A stretch of DNA of 11,202 nucleotides from Asterionellopsis glacialis (Eukaryota > Bacillariophyta > Plagiogrammaphyceae > Rhaphoneidales > Asterionellopsidaceae): contig WKLE02003079.1 in assembly GCA_014885115.2 (NCBI GenBank), forward strand, positions 1 through 11,202, in the 5' to 3' direction. Below the pieces are notes generated by a model. That model searched no databases and was not told the origin of the DNA. It saw only the letters and a program-made list of their open reading frames with translations. Both the position numbers and the translations under genes were made by a program. Below are positions 1 to 7,762 of the stretch, one piece after another (positions within the stretch are counted from its first letter, which is position 1; every line of letters begins with the position of its first letter).

Positions 1-610
1 TAGAAACGCGGTATAATTTCTACTTACATAAAGATATCGTAGGCCTGGTACTTACAAACCTATTTGCCACGAAAGGTACATAATTTACTGTACATTTCTT
101 ACTACAGTACCAGTAAAATCAGTTGCATTAATCTAAAACAACCGTTGTTCTATAATAGAGTCGTATTTTTTTAAAAAATTACAATTAATATTGGTAAGAA
201 CCTGATTTCTGTTTAACTAATCTTTCATTGTCACTTTAACCGTTTAGGCCTTTTGGAACATCTCTCAGTACACAATAAATAATAGTTTGAACTAGATTCG
301 GGATTCTGTTTCTACTCTTTCGGATCTTACCTTATGAACTGAATAAAAAGCCTCTTTCATAATGTCGTTCATGCTATGTCTACTAGAAATTGCATGAGTC
401 ATGGTCATAGACCTTTATTTATGCCCTCCTTATGGAACTGCTTCATCTGCGGAATAATATCAAAACTCCTTTTGTTCTTCGAGTTAATACCAGTACCTGC
501 TGGTAGAGTTAGTACCTGGTACTCTCTCTAGAGGGGGTCTCTAGAGAGTCCGATCAAAGTAATAAGCACAAGACGATGATGGAACAAGGTAAAAGTACCG
601 TACGAAGTAG
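1..610. other. AT-rich intergenic stretch without a gene
   Basis: No reading frame of useful length is open on either strand, and frames are broken every few codons. The only structure I see is a cluster of short repeats near 481-549: GAGTTA occurs twice (481 and 506), GTACC-type words recur, and an inverted repeat follows (listed separately). No tRNA-like cloverleaf and no protein resemblance was recognised. Confidence 0.6.
521..549. repeat. Short inverted repeat (hairpin)
   Basis: The left arm ACTCTCTCTAGAG (521-533) pairs with the right arm CTCTAGAGAGT (539-549) around a GGGGT loop. This gives an 11-bp stem with a 2-nt bulge. It lies 60-90 bp upstream of the decayed frame that starts near 611. 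It could be a remnant of a mobile-element end or simple chance; no target duplication was recognised. Confidence 0.5.
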
Positions 611-1351
611 GTATATATAATAGAACCTCTAGGTTCTAGGGTATACAGAGAAGATTTTACCGATCACGCTTCTCGTGAACATTGGGTCTAGTGTGATGAC
701 GCAATTCGCAGTATAACCAAGGAGATGATACAAAACCAGAAGAAATTCCGTGGGTTTAAGTTTTGTGGTGAAAATGATAATAATGCTTGTCTGGAGGAAC
801 ACAAAACCAGAAAGCTTACATGATGTGGGCACTGTCATCATGGACGTAATTTTCGTGGGGGAAAAGCTAGTGCATATTTTGTGCCTTTCAGAAATAAGCA
901 TGACCAAGAAAGAGAATATCATATGATTCAAGACAAGAAAGCTACAGTATACAAGCCTTCCAAAAATTGACCAAGAACAGAAGAAACACAAGAACAAATT
1001 ATTTCAGTGGTTGAAATTTCCCCTCAAAAGCGTTGGCTCGACGTAGTGATCTAATGCCAAAACTGCGAGTGCTTTAGACACATAAAAGAGAGATGCACTC
1101 AAACTGGAGAAAAAAAAAGCGTGAATGACACGCGTTGATTTCATATTTATGGACTTCAAATAATCGTCAAGAGTAAGTTCGTGGTTGACAAACCTAATGC
1201 ACTGTTCTTCTACTGTAGTAATATTTCATTCGACTTTTACAATTGGACAAGGAAACCAAAAACAATGTCCTCACTGAATTTAAACGTTGAATACAACGAT
1301 TCGGCAATCACCAAAACTTTCAATTGTTCAAAGTATAAGTTTAGTGTCTCA
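611..1351 (+). mobile_element. Possible decayed gag/ORF1-like retrotransposon relic
   Basis: One plus-strand frame (codons starting at 611, 614 and so on) is unusually poor in stops. From 611 to the stop at 1352 it holds only five internal stops (689, 821, 968, 1052, 1136) in about 247 codons, where base composition alone would give roughly 17. Directly after the stop at 1052, positions 1055-1096 read CQNCECFRHIKERC, an exact CX2CX4HX4C zinc knuckle. Upstream in the same frame is a KKFRGFKF stretch, and downstream is a less regular Cys/aromatic stretch around 1220-1260. In ORF1 proteins of jockey/I-type LINEs, and in copia-type gag, such a knuckle follows a variable N-terminal domain and binds the element's RNA. 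No reverse transcriptase follows, since only about 150 bp remain before the next gene. The relic would therefore be truncated and dead. The family assignment is inference; the knuckle pattern and stop depletion are visible. Confidence 0.35.
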
Positions 1352-1499
1352 TAGTTTCATTTACCAGTGTAATAATGGCCATCCGTAATAGCACCACCCC
1401 TAAAAATAGATTTATACAAGACTTGACAGAGAATGCTTCTATGCTGCCATTTTGTTATTGCGTCATTGTTGTGTTGGGCAGTACAGCTTTTTCGGGTAA
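1352..1499. other. Short spacer, 3' flank of the armadillo-like gene
   Basis: This is the downstream side of the minus-strand gene that ends at 1500. It holds no open frame and no AATAAA on the minus strand close to the stop codon. The relic frame ends at 1352, so the spacer separates it from the living gene. Confidence 0.4.
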
Positions 1500-3428
1500 T
1501 TACGGTCGGAATCGCTTACGGATCCAGTTCATATGACTTTGTTCTAACGTAGGTTTGGGAATCGTGGGTGTGTCATAACAATACTTAATCATGGTATAGG
1601 CTGCATTTTTAGAGCTTGTTTGTGCATCCTGGGATATACCATCAATTTTGGAAAAGTTTTTCAATAACATGCTGATTTCAGCTACAGCTCGTTTGGTATT
1701 TTGTATATTGGCATTGGACGAAGATGAACTTCCTCCTTGAAGTATCAATGGTAACAATATTTCAATCGCACCTACAGCATGTTCAGCGGCCATGACATCG
1801 GATACTTGTAATCGACCACCAGTACCGTGTGGGTCATTATGATCATAACCACTACCCATTTCTTCATCTTCATTTCCGATTTCATCTTCAAAGACGATAT
1901 CAGATATTAATTGATACAAGAGTGCCAACGTACATGGTGCCACAATGCTTACAGTTGTATCGTCATCATCGTCGTCGTCGTCGTCATTGTCAGTAGAAAC
2001 GTGATTTCGACTTTGTTTGGTAGGTCTTTTACTGATCAATGTCATCATGACATCTTGTTGACTATCCATAATGGGGATAGCAGTAGGTGATGTTTGGGCT
2101 GCCTTGGCGATGCATTTGTATCCCTGCACGACAGTGGCTAAACCAAAATCATGATGATCTGTACGATGTTGATATATATATGCCATACGTTTTTGTAGCT
2201 CAAAAATTTGTTTGGTGGTAAAATAGTCAAAGGGACAGATACCTAACATGGCATTGGCTAATGTAGACAATACAATTAATGATGGTGTGGTTGTTGTCGA
2301 TGATGCATCCTTCTTTTCCGTTCTACTACTACTTTGTTGTTGTTGTTGTTGTTGTTGTTGTTCTTTTTCAAGTTCCAAGGTTTCCAGGGTTGGATCAACG
2401 TAGTCTTGTAGGATTTGTGGTGTACCAGCTTCTATCAATGCTGTACGTGATATTGTCCATTGAGATAAATATACAACAATAGCTAAACATGATTCTTCAC
2501 AACTATGTCGTGCCCATAATAATTGTTGATGTTGTTCTTGTTGATTTTGAAGTAAATGTGCAACTATAGTAGGTATGTATTGCGTCCGTCCCATCATGAT
2601 GGCATTTTCACGTTGACGTGCAAATGTTTTTAATAAAGCACACGCCCAACGTTGATTTTCAGATATAACTTTAGATGGTAATTGATGTTTTGGAGAATTG
2701 GGTGACGGTGGTGGCTGTGTTTCAGTAATAGCAGTAGTGGCCTTCGTTGTTGTACTTGTATTATCCGACAATAAGTCCAACAACAAGGGGGGTGATTCTG
2801 TTTGAACTGAGGTTTTTACGGATGTCGCTGAACTGTCATGGGTGCCAGTATCTGTACCACCATCCAATGCTAGCAATTCAATTTTACGTAACAAGGAATG
2901 AGGATGTTCGACTGGACCGAGGGTCATATCAGTTCCAACTGTTACAGGTATATACTTTAATATTGAATTTTCTTCCAAATAACTTAAATTGACTAAACAG
3001 ATACAGGCAAAGTGTGTGGCTTCTTGGGATTGCATCGGTGTGGATACCAAATGATACAAACTTTCAATAACAATTTTAGACGTTGCCATGACTTTTTTAT
3101 TTTCCAATGGTACGGATAAATTATTAAGTGTCAAACACAGGACATGTTGTGTATTGGCAGGTGTATTGGGATTCATCAATGTTTCACAAATAGGTGTCAA
3201 GACATCATAATCCTGTCCAGATAACATGGGTACACGATTATATTTATGTGCTACATCACATAATCCATACAAACGTTTCGATGCTTCGTACGTCACATCA
3301 GCATTATCAGAAAACGATGAACCTTCTAATTGGACTATCAATTTAGGTATATCCTTAAACGTCGTTGGCTTGGTAGAAGCATTATTGGTAGGACTATTGC
3401 TGCCTGAACCAAATAGAAATGAAAACAT
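1500..3428 (-). CDS. Armadillo-like repeat protein, 642 aa
   Basis: A single uninterrupted frame of 642 codons. The start is the ATG at 3428 (MFSFLFGSG); the frame stays open to 3509 but only through non-ATG codons, and the ATG has A at -3. The N-terminal third (about residues 20-150) contains repeated helical blocks with the armadillo signature, such as LCLTLNNLSVPLENKKV and ACICLVNLSYLEEN, in which small and hydrophobic residues precede an N-L-S turn. Further helical blocks lie at about 255-340, 385-440 and 490-620. These are split by disordered insertions rich in Ser/Thr, by a run of about nine Gln (2335-2361) and by nine Asp (about 1959-1986). Armadillo solenoids bind protein partners; no catalytic motif, signal peptide or membrane segment is visible. 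The protein ends in a basic tail (WIRKRFRP). I do not recognise a named orthologue, and the partner is unknown. That this is a gene is secure; the fold is inferred from repeat character. Confidence 0.8.
   Translation of the reverse strand: MFSFLFGSGSNSPTNNASTKPTTFKDIPKLIVQLEGSSFSDNADVTYEASKRLYGLCDVAHKYNRVPMLSGQDYDVLTPICETLMNPNTPANTQHVLCLTLNNLSVPLENKKVMATSKIVIESLYHLVSTPMQSQEATHFACICLVNLSYLEENSILKYIPVTVGTDMTLGPVEHPHSLLRKIELLALDGGTDTGTHDSSATSVKTSVQTESPPLLLDLLSDNTSTTTKATTAITETQPPPSPNSPKHQLPSKVISENQRWACALLKTFARQRENAIMMGRTQYIPTIVAHLLQNQQEQHQQLLWARHSCEESCLAIVVYLSQWTISRTALIEAGTPQILQDYVDPTLETLELEKEQQQQQQQQQSSSRTEKKDASSTTTTPSLIVLSTLANAMLGICPFDYFTTKQIFELQKRMAYIYQHRTDHHDFGLATVVQGYKCIAKAAQTSPTAIPIMDSQQDVMMTLISKRPTKQSRNHVSTDNDDDDDDDDDTTVSIVAPCTLALLYQLISDIVFEDEIGNEDEEMGSGYDHNDPHGTGGRLQVSDVMAAEHAVGAIEILLPLILQGGSSSSSNANIQNTKRAVAEISMLLKNFSKIDGISQDAQTSSKNAAYTMIKYCYDTPTIPKPTLEQSHMNWIRKRFRP
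1959..1987 (-). repeat. GAC/GAT repeat encoding poly-Asp
   Basis: A run of GAC and GAT codons on the minus strand gives nine Asp in a row inside a predicted disordered insertion of the armadillo-like protein. Similar Asp runs occur in the dioxygenase at 4304-5863 and in the small acidic protein at the right edge, so the tendency is genome-wide rather than specific to this gene. Confidence 0.75.
2335..2361 (-). repeat. CAA trinucleotide run encoding poly-Gln
   Basis: About nine consecutive CAA codons (read on the minus strand) encode a Gln run in the armadillo-like protein. It is an almost pure trinucleotide repeat and hence prone to length change between strains. It lies between two helical blocks, so length variation would be tolerated. 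Confidence 0.8.
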
Positions 3429-4303
3429 GTTGCTTTCTTTCTTTTCTGTTCTTCTATGCGAGTGTGATGCGTTTTTTTTTCGTGGAATGGGACTCGAACA
3501 ATATTGCACTGTCTTGTGATAGATGTGTGTTCTCTGTCTTTCCCTGATGAAACGTACAAGGAGTCGTGTGTAGTCTGCGTTGCGGTCCGACTCCAGTCTA
3601 CAATTCTACCACCATTTCATTGTCTGGATTTTTTTTGTTGGGGTTGTTTGGAGTGTTGGCCTGCACCCAAAGCGTGGCCTGCTCGTTGCATCACTTACAT
3701 AAAGGATACGAAGGGAACGCGGATATACTCGTACATAGGCCACATAATGCTAGTCATTTTTTGGGTTCGGCATAAGTAACTAACCTCTCCTCAATTGTCT
3801 ATACTAAATACGATCTGCCCTGCTCGAATTATGTACAATAAACTATATGGGTTAATAAGGAGAAAGATACCATTTATCATTTCTACAACATTTCATACAA
3901 AAGAACAAGTAAGCTGACATTTCGAAAATATTGTTATTGTGACTATTATCATTTATATATATATACTTCTGGAGAGATCCTTGGATGGTCAAGTGGATTT
4001 TGAGATTCAAAAAATAAGGTCTTGTTGCTTTTTTTTTTGTGTGTGTGTTGTTCTGATGGAGATGGCTATCCGCACATGGTCGTCATTGTATTCATTCCGT
4101 AAACTACATCTACCCCATTCAGGAAGTGCACATACAGCTCATGGTGTAACAACAACTGACAATAAGGCACTATAATAAAAAGTTACTTTACCCGTCAAGA
4201 ACTCCCTTGAGTAAAGAAAAATAGAAGCGTGTTTGTTGAACTTTCCAAGAGAAGACGCAAGCAACACTCTTGAAGCAACACAAGAGAACGAATAATAATA
4301 GCA
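3429..4303. promoter_or_regulatory. Divergent intergenic region of two genes
   Basis: This 875-bp spacer must carry the promoters of both the armadillo-like gene (minus) and the dioxygenase (plus). The 5' leader of the minus gene is purine-rich on its coding strand (3430-3480). On the plus side, TATAATAAAA at 4171-4180 lies 124 bp before the dioxygenase ATG and is a plausible TATA-like box. An imperfect inverted repeat (TTTAC..TCAAG pairing with CTTGAGTAAA) spans about 4187-4214. Several frames of 60-90 codons exist here, but they lack ATG starts or family resemblance, and I do not call genes. Confidence 0.5.
4171..4180 (+). promoter_or_regulatory. Candidate TATA-like box of the dioxygenase gene
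   Basis: TATAATAAAA lies 124 bp upstream of the ATG at 4304, a reasonable distance for a core promoter with a leader of about 90 nt. It is a match by eye in AT-rich DNA, so its weight is low. Confidence 0.3.
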
Positions 4304-5863
4304 ATGTTGACACCCATGTTGAGAAATTATATTATTTTACGACGATGTCACCATTATTCTTGCAATCAACTGATAAAGAACAACAGTAGTACACGCCATA
4401 ATTCCGCTCGTTGGAGCTTGAGCTCACCTTTCTTGGATGATACTCAATTGTTTGATATTACACGTATGAGTCTTCTTTTTGTAGCTACTGTCTTTACTAC
4501 TTTTGGAATCATTCAAAGTGAAGGTGTAACAAGAGCAGAAGCTGTGACAGAATCAAGAACTACACCACAAACAATAGATAGAAATGTGAATGACAACCAA
4601 AGCAGTACTATGGCTCCTGCTTCTCACCTTCTCCAACAATGGCCACAGCAACAACAAAAACAACAAGGCTTACCAAAGATTGTGGAATGGAGAAAATTGT
4701 TTCTCGAAAACGAAGAGACAGAAGCAGAAGAAATAGCTTCACCCCTGAAAGACACAACCAACAACAATAACAATAGGAATGTGTCTAGTAGGAGTGCATT
4801 GCAGAACTCTCAGTTGTCATTGTCTTCATTGTCTTCAACAGATCAAGATCAGTATGGTGGTCAAAACGATCCAATTAATACTGATGATTGTGGAGATATT
4901 GGTAGCAGCAGTGATGATGATGGAAATACTACTCATGAACGTCATAAAACTCACCCTTCTGCGTCTCCTCCATTATTAAAGGGGGGTATATTATTGATTC
5001 CACATGTCATATCACCCTTGGAATGTCAATCATTACGTACCGAAGTAGACGAAATACTTGCTAAAGGTACCTATGATCGTGATGGAGATTATGAAGATGA
5101 TATTGAAGTCATTGCAGAAGATAATCAGAAAGACTTTATTGATAATGATGATGACGACGATGGTCCTAATAGTGTTCCACAGAAAGGAACTTTCATCAAA
5201 CCTTTACGACGTGTATCTCTATGTGACATGTCATCTTCCGCAAAACATTTATATTACCAAGTGTTGATGAAACGCATTCTTCCTACTTTACAATATGAAA
5301 TGCCAGGTTTACTTGATGAACTAGGACTTGATGTTATGAGTGAAAGTTATAATGGTGAGGAGGAGGAGGATTGCTGCTGGACAAGAATGATGAATTACTA
5401 TGATTGGGCAACGGATGAGCCATCTATTAATCGATATACAAAAGGTGGTAAGTTTGATCCCCATCGTGATGGATATGCATTGACTGTGATTATACTTTTA
5501 AGTGAAGATGATAAGAACGCCTTTGAAGGTGGAGGTACCAAATTCTTCAAGAATAGTAGTAGTAGTGGTAGTAGTCTATCGTTTGACTTGAAAGACAATA
5601 ACAATGACACACCTGCAGAAAAATCTGAACAAGGGAATGCTAATCATGATGATGACAAGAGCAACAAGAAACTTTCATCTTGTACATCTACTAGCGTAGT
5701 TGTAAAGCCGCCACAAGGAACAGCAGTTCTCTTTGATGGTGATATTACACATGCAGGATGTCCTGTCACCAAGGGAACAAGACATTTGCTTGTAGCAAGT
5801 TTTAGTAGTAAATCAGACGTACAGAACGATGATGACGACGACGATGAAGAAGAGGCACCATGA
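4304..5863 (+). CDS. Fe(II)/2-oxoglutarate dioxygenase, P4H-like, membrane-anchored
   Basis: A 519-aa single-exon protein. Residues from about 225 to 505 form a prolyl 4-hydroxylase-like double-stranded beta-helix. The iron ligands are the HxD pair H387/D389 (FDPHRDGY) and the distal H483 (GDITHAGCPV). R493, ten residues further on (KGTRH), is placed to bind the 2-oxoglutarate carboxylate. The usual EGGGTKFF turn lies at 408-415 and the VKPPQGTAVLF strand before H483. All catalytic positions are present, so the enzyme is probably active: it would hydroxylate a protein or small substrate using O2 and 2-oxoglutarate. The substrate is unknown. The first 45 residues are basic and nearly free of acidic residues, followed by a hydrophobic segment (about 55-71). 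This suggests a mitochondrial presequence with an inner-membrane anchor, or a type II ER/Golgi anchor. Acidic and Ser/Asn-rich insertions sit at about 140-220, 250-285 and 415-465, and the tail is Asp/Glu-rich. The start is the first ATG; M5 is an alternative. Confidence 0.87.
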   Translation: MLTPMLRNYIILRRCHHYSCNQLIKNNSSTRHNSARWSLSSPFLDDTQLFDITRMSLLFVATVFTTFGIIQSEGVTRAEAVTESRTTPQTIDRNVNDNQSSTMAPASHLLQQWPQQQQKQQGLPKIVEWRKLFLENEETEAEEIASPLKDTTNNNNNRNVSSRSALQNSQLSLSSLSSTDQDQYGGQNDPINTDDCGDIGSSSDDDGNTTHERHKTHPSASPPLLKGGILLIPHVISPLECQSLRTEVDEILAKGTYDRDGDYEDDIEVIAEDNQKDFIDNDDDDDGPNSVPQKGTFIKPLRRVSLCDMSSSAKHLYYQVLMKRILPTLQYEMPGLLDELGLDVMSESYNGEEEEDCCWTRMMNYYDWATDEPSINRYTKGGKFDPHRDGYALTVIILLSEDDKNAFEGGGTKFFKNSSSSGSSLSFDLKDNNNDTPAEKSEQGNANHDDDKSNKKLSSCTSTSVVVKPPQGTAVLFDGDITHAGCPVTKGTRHLLVASFSSKSDVQNDDDDDDEEEAP

Positions 5864-5999
5864 TGATTACCTTTATCTTGAGGATACGTTTTCATAGGGA
5901 AAGACAATCAAATAGACTTACAGATAGATAGATATATTATAGACAAAGGCTAGATACAAGGTATATATTTTGTTCGGTAGTTTCTTTCTAGTAAAATTG

Positions 6000-6013
6000 C
6001 ATTGCATGCAATG
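6000..6013. repeat. Perfect 14-bp palindrome
   Basis: CATTGCATGCAATG equals its own reverse complement and contains the core TGCATGCA. It lies 137 nt after the dioxygenase stop codon, just upstream of the AATAAA at 6038. It could be a protein-binding site, a small hairpin in the 3' UTR or chance. Confidence 0.6.
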
Positions 6014-6037
6014 TGACAAGTGTACTCTTTACATGGT

Positions 6038-6043
6038 AATAAA
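6038..6043 (+). terminator. Candidate polyadenylation signal of the dioxygenase
   Basis: A canonical AATAAA hexamer lies 175 nt after the stop codon at 5863, the first such hexamer downstream on this strand. The position fits a short 3' UTR. Use of the site is not shown by sequence alone. Confidence 0.35.
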
Positions 6044-6426
6044 TGTAGACATGAAAAGTGGAGAATGTTTCATTGATATATGCGTGAGAACGAAGAACGA
6101 GCAGCATGATATTGTGAAAGGGAACTAGCTCTTTTCTTGTTCTTTCAATTATGACACAATCACAAGATTCTCATTGCTTGAACTAGTATGTTTGAAAATC
6201 AATGGACTGTCTTTGGTGCGTTTGACTCAACAAAATTACAGCATGGTGTGTGTTTCATTCCAAAAATCGACTTTTTGAACACCCACTTACATTGAAAAAC
6301 ATAAAATTCGTTTTCACCCTCTCGTGTTACCGTTTCACAACGACTCTTTACACAGTCAAGGAACAAAATCACAAGCTCATACGAGTGCGGTAGTTATTAT
6401 TGTGTTTTTTTCTTTCTTTCTTTTTC

Positions 6427-6432
6427 TTTATT
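6427..6432 (-). terminator. Candidate polyadenylation signal of eS21
   Basis: Read on the minus strand this is AATAAA, 30 nt after the eS21 stop codon. A run of purines follows on the coding strand. A very short 3' UTR would fit a highly expressed ribosomal-protein gene. Confidence 0.4.
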
Positions 6433-6461
6433 TGTTATTCATCTATACTAGACAAACTAAT

Positions 6462-6725
6462 TTATTCTTCGGATGAGGCAGTCAAAGTTTTAGCATCATT
6501 TTCAGTCACAAGTGCACTCAAGGCCATGTCACCCTCGGATTTGTTACGAATGTATCCAGTCAAGGCGTATGCAGTTGATTCACCAGTGGCAATTCCAGTG
6601 ACAGGATCAACATTGGCAACATTAATTTGAACAGAGGCATGATCCTTGGCAGTGACCAAACGGTGAGTCCAGGAACATTTACGGGGAACGTAAAGATCAA
6701 CGTTATCTCCTTCGTCGTTTTGCAT
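6462..6725 (-). CDS. RPS21: 40S ribosomal protein S21 (eS21)
   Basis: An 87-aa protein that matches eukaryotic eS21 from end to end: it begins MQND, followed by VDLYVPRKCSWTHRLV, then AKDHASVQINVANVD, a TG-containing turn and YALTGYIRNKSEGD. Family members are about 81-87 aa, so it is complete. eS21 is a eukaryote-specific protein of the small subunit that sits beside uS2 on the solvent face and is needed for late 18S rRNA processing in yeast. The ATG at 6725 has AAG before it, a good initiation context. No intron interrupts the coding part, but a strong acceptor lies 31 nt upstream, suggesting an intron in the leader (listed separately). The last residues (ENDAKTLTASSEE) are lineage-variable. 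The gene is convergent with the dioxygenase and divergent from prolyl-tRNA synthetase. Confidence 0.96.
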   Translation of the reverse strand: MQNDEGDNVDLYVPRKCSWTHRLVTAKDHASVQINVANVDPVTGIATGESTAYALTGYIRNKSEGDMALSALVTENDAKTLTASSEE

Positions 6726-6755
6726 CTTGAATTAATGGATGTATTGAAAATTGAA

Positions 6756-7140
6756 CTGCAGTCAAGGAAAAAGGGGGAAAAAAGGGTTGTGAGAAACAGA
6801 GTGTGTGTGTGTGTGGTGTTGGTCAAACACTCTTTTGGGGCTTTGTTCCTGCGTTCACGGTGGCATGAGAAAAAAAATGGTGATGAAACGACCCAGAACG
6901 GGTTATCAGCCAAACAAGCGTCCGTCCGTGTGTATTCATCGATCAGGAAGACAACGAGTTTTCGTTCCAAGGAGACGACCATGTCGGGTTTCTTTCTTTG
7001 GCGTCCCGTGAAGGCCATTCATCTACTCCCGTGTCATCTACACTAGTCAGTCCACATTGTTGACGATATTGTCGTGTTCGATTCATTTCCGAAAAGAGAG
7101 AAATCCATTGTATCATTGTCGCCATTGTCCATGTCCTTAC
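6756..7140 (-). other. Probable 5' UTR intron of eS21
   Basis: On the minus strand the sequence just upstream of the eS21 ATG has a long pyrimidine tract (runs of T and C, plus positions about 6763-6788), then CTTGACTGCAG ending at 6756, a textbook 3' splice site. This leaves a 30-nt leader exon. Upstream, two plausible donors are GAT|GTAAGG (first intron base 7140) and CAAG|GTGCGT (first intron base 7150). The intron would be about 385-395 nt, longer than the two introns of the synthetase gene. First introns in 5' leaders are common in ribosomal-protein genes. The acceptor is convincing; the donor is a choice between candidates. Confidence 0.5.
6801..6815. repeat. GT dinucleotide microsatellite
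   Basis: A run of about seven GT units within the proposed eS21 leader intron. On the eS21 strand it reads as CA repeats ahead of the pyrimidine tract. Confidence 0.8.
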
Positions 7141-7150
7141 ATCACGCACC

Positions 7151-7762
7151 TTGCTGTCGGTAGAAAGTTACTCTTCCAGGGGCGAGAAACGAGGTGAGAC
7201 TTGGTTTGCGAGTGTTTTCGTTTGTGCGGTCGGTCTGGCTTCATTACTATTGATAGGTAGAGCTTTACATACTTAGAACTTAGTATATATTGAACGTTGC
7301 AAAATACCGCTTACTTGAGAATATTGTCTGTATATTAGTATGTCTGAGAAGACGTATGTGACATATTCAGTTGAGACGTGGAAGCGGAAAGATATGGGTT
7401 GTGTTTTGGGGGTTTGCTCCCTCTACTAGAGTCTATCCCTGCTCTCGCTTTCTCTCAACGGAAGAGACACCACTTGCAACTCGCAACACAACGGATGGAG
7501 ATCTATCAGATCTATCTAGGATCTCTACGTTCTTCTTGGTACCAAACGCACGGCACCCATAATTGTAGCAAACAAGTAAGTATCCCCCCGTCTCAAACGT
7601 CCTCTCTAGCATGGTTTCTGGCGAGAAAATCTCTCGCACGGCCAAACGTGAGGTTGTTGGTGAATTCTGATGTTCTGATCGTCCTGGATCGTCAAGGTTA
7701 CACTTGTTAAGACAGACTCAAGAGAGGAACCTTGTGGCAAGTAAAATTGATTTGTTGTCGAA
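7151..7762. promoter_or_regulatory. Promoter region between eS21 and prolyl-tRNA synthetase
   Basis: Divergent regulatory DNA for the two translation genes. A TATATA core is present at about 7283-7289 (AGTATATATTG) and can be read on both strands. A consensus donor-like GTAAGT lies at 7576-7581, but I found no convincing acceptor between it and the ATG at 7763. In-frame stops at 7742 and 7748 exclude a spliced N-terminal extension through that segment. Short frames with their own ATGs begin at 7340 (28 codons) and 7495 (71 codons). They would act as upstream frames only if transcription starts that far upstream. Neither resembles a known protein. Confidence 0.5.

Larger units (their letters stand above)
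5864..6461. other. Convergent intergenic region with two 3' ends
   Basis: The 598 bp between the dioxygenase stop (plus) and the eS21 stop (minus) hold both 3' UTRs. Visible are AATAAA on the plus strand at 6038-6043, AATAAA on the minus strand at 6427-6432, a GATA microsatellite near 5924-5936 and a 14-bp palindrome at 6000-6013. No gene or RNA gene was recognised. Confidence 0.6.

Noticed and set aside
629..997. Minus-strand frame of 122 codons rich in Phe, Leu, Ile and Ser
   Set aside because: It opens with TTG rather than ATG, shows no family resemblance, and is the mirror of the stop-poor plus-strand relic.
3429..3509. N-terminal extension of the armadillo-like protein by 27 residues
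   Set aside because: The extension starts at a GTG codon; no ATG lies in that part of the frame, so the start at 3428 is preferred for a eukaryotic gene.
3504..3779. Plus-strand frames of 91 and 69 codons in the divergent spacer
   Set aside because: They overlap each other in different frames, the longer lacks an ATG start, and they have irregular composition with many Cys and Trp. No recognisable domain.
5398..5907. Minus-strand frames rich in Ser and Leu opposite the dioxygenase
   Set aside because: They are antisense shadows of the Asp, Glu and Ser codon repeats in the real gene.
6560..7046. Overlapping frames of 152 (minus) and 139 (plus) codons over and upstream of eS21
   Set aside because: Both run through the eS21 coding sequence and across a GT repeat and pyrimidine tract that look intronic; neither resembles a protein family.
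7378..7710. Plus-strand frame of 110 codons as a possible targeting extension of the synthetase
   Set aside because: It starts at GTG. In-frame stops at 7742 and 7748 lie just before the synthetase ATG, and no AG occurs between 7749 and 7763, so it cannot be spliced onto the enzyme.
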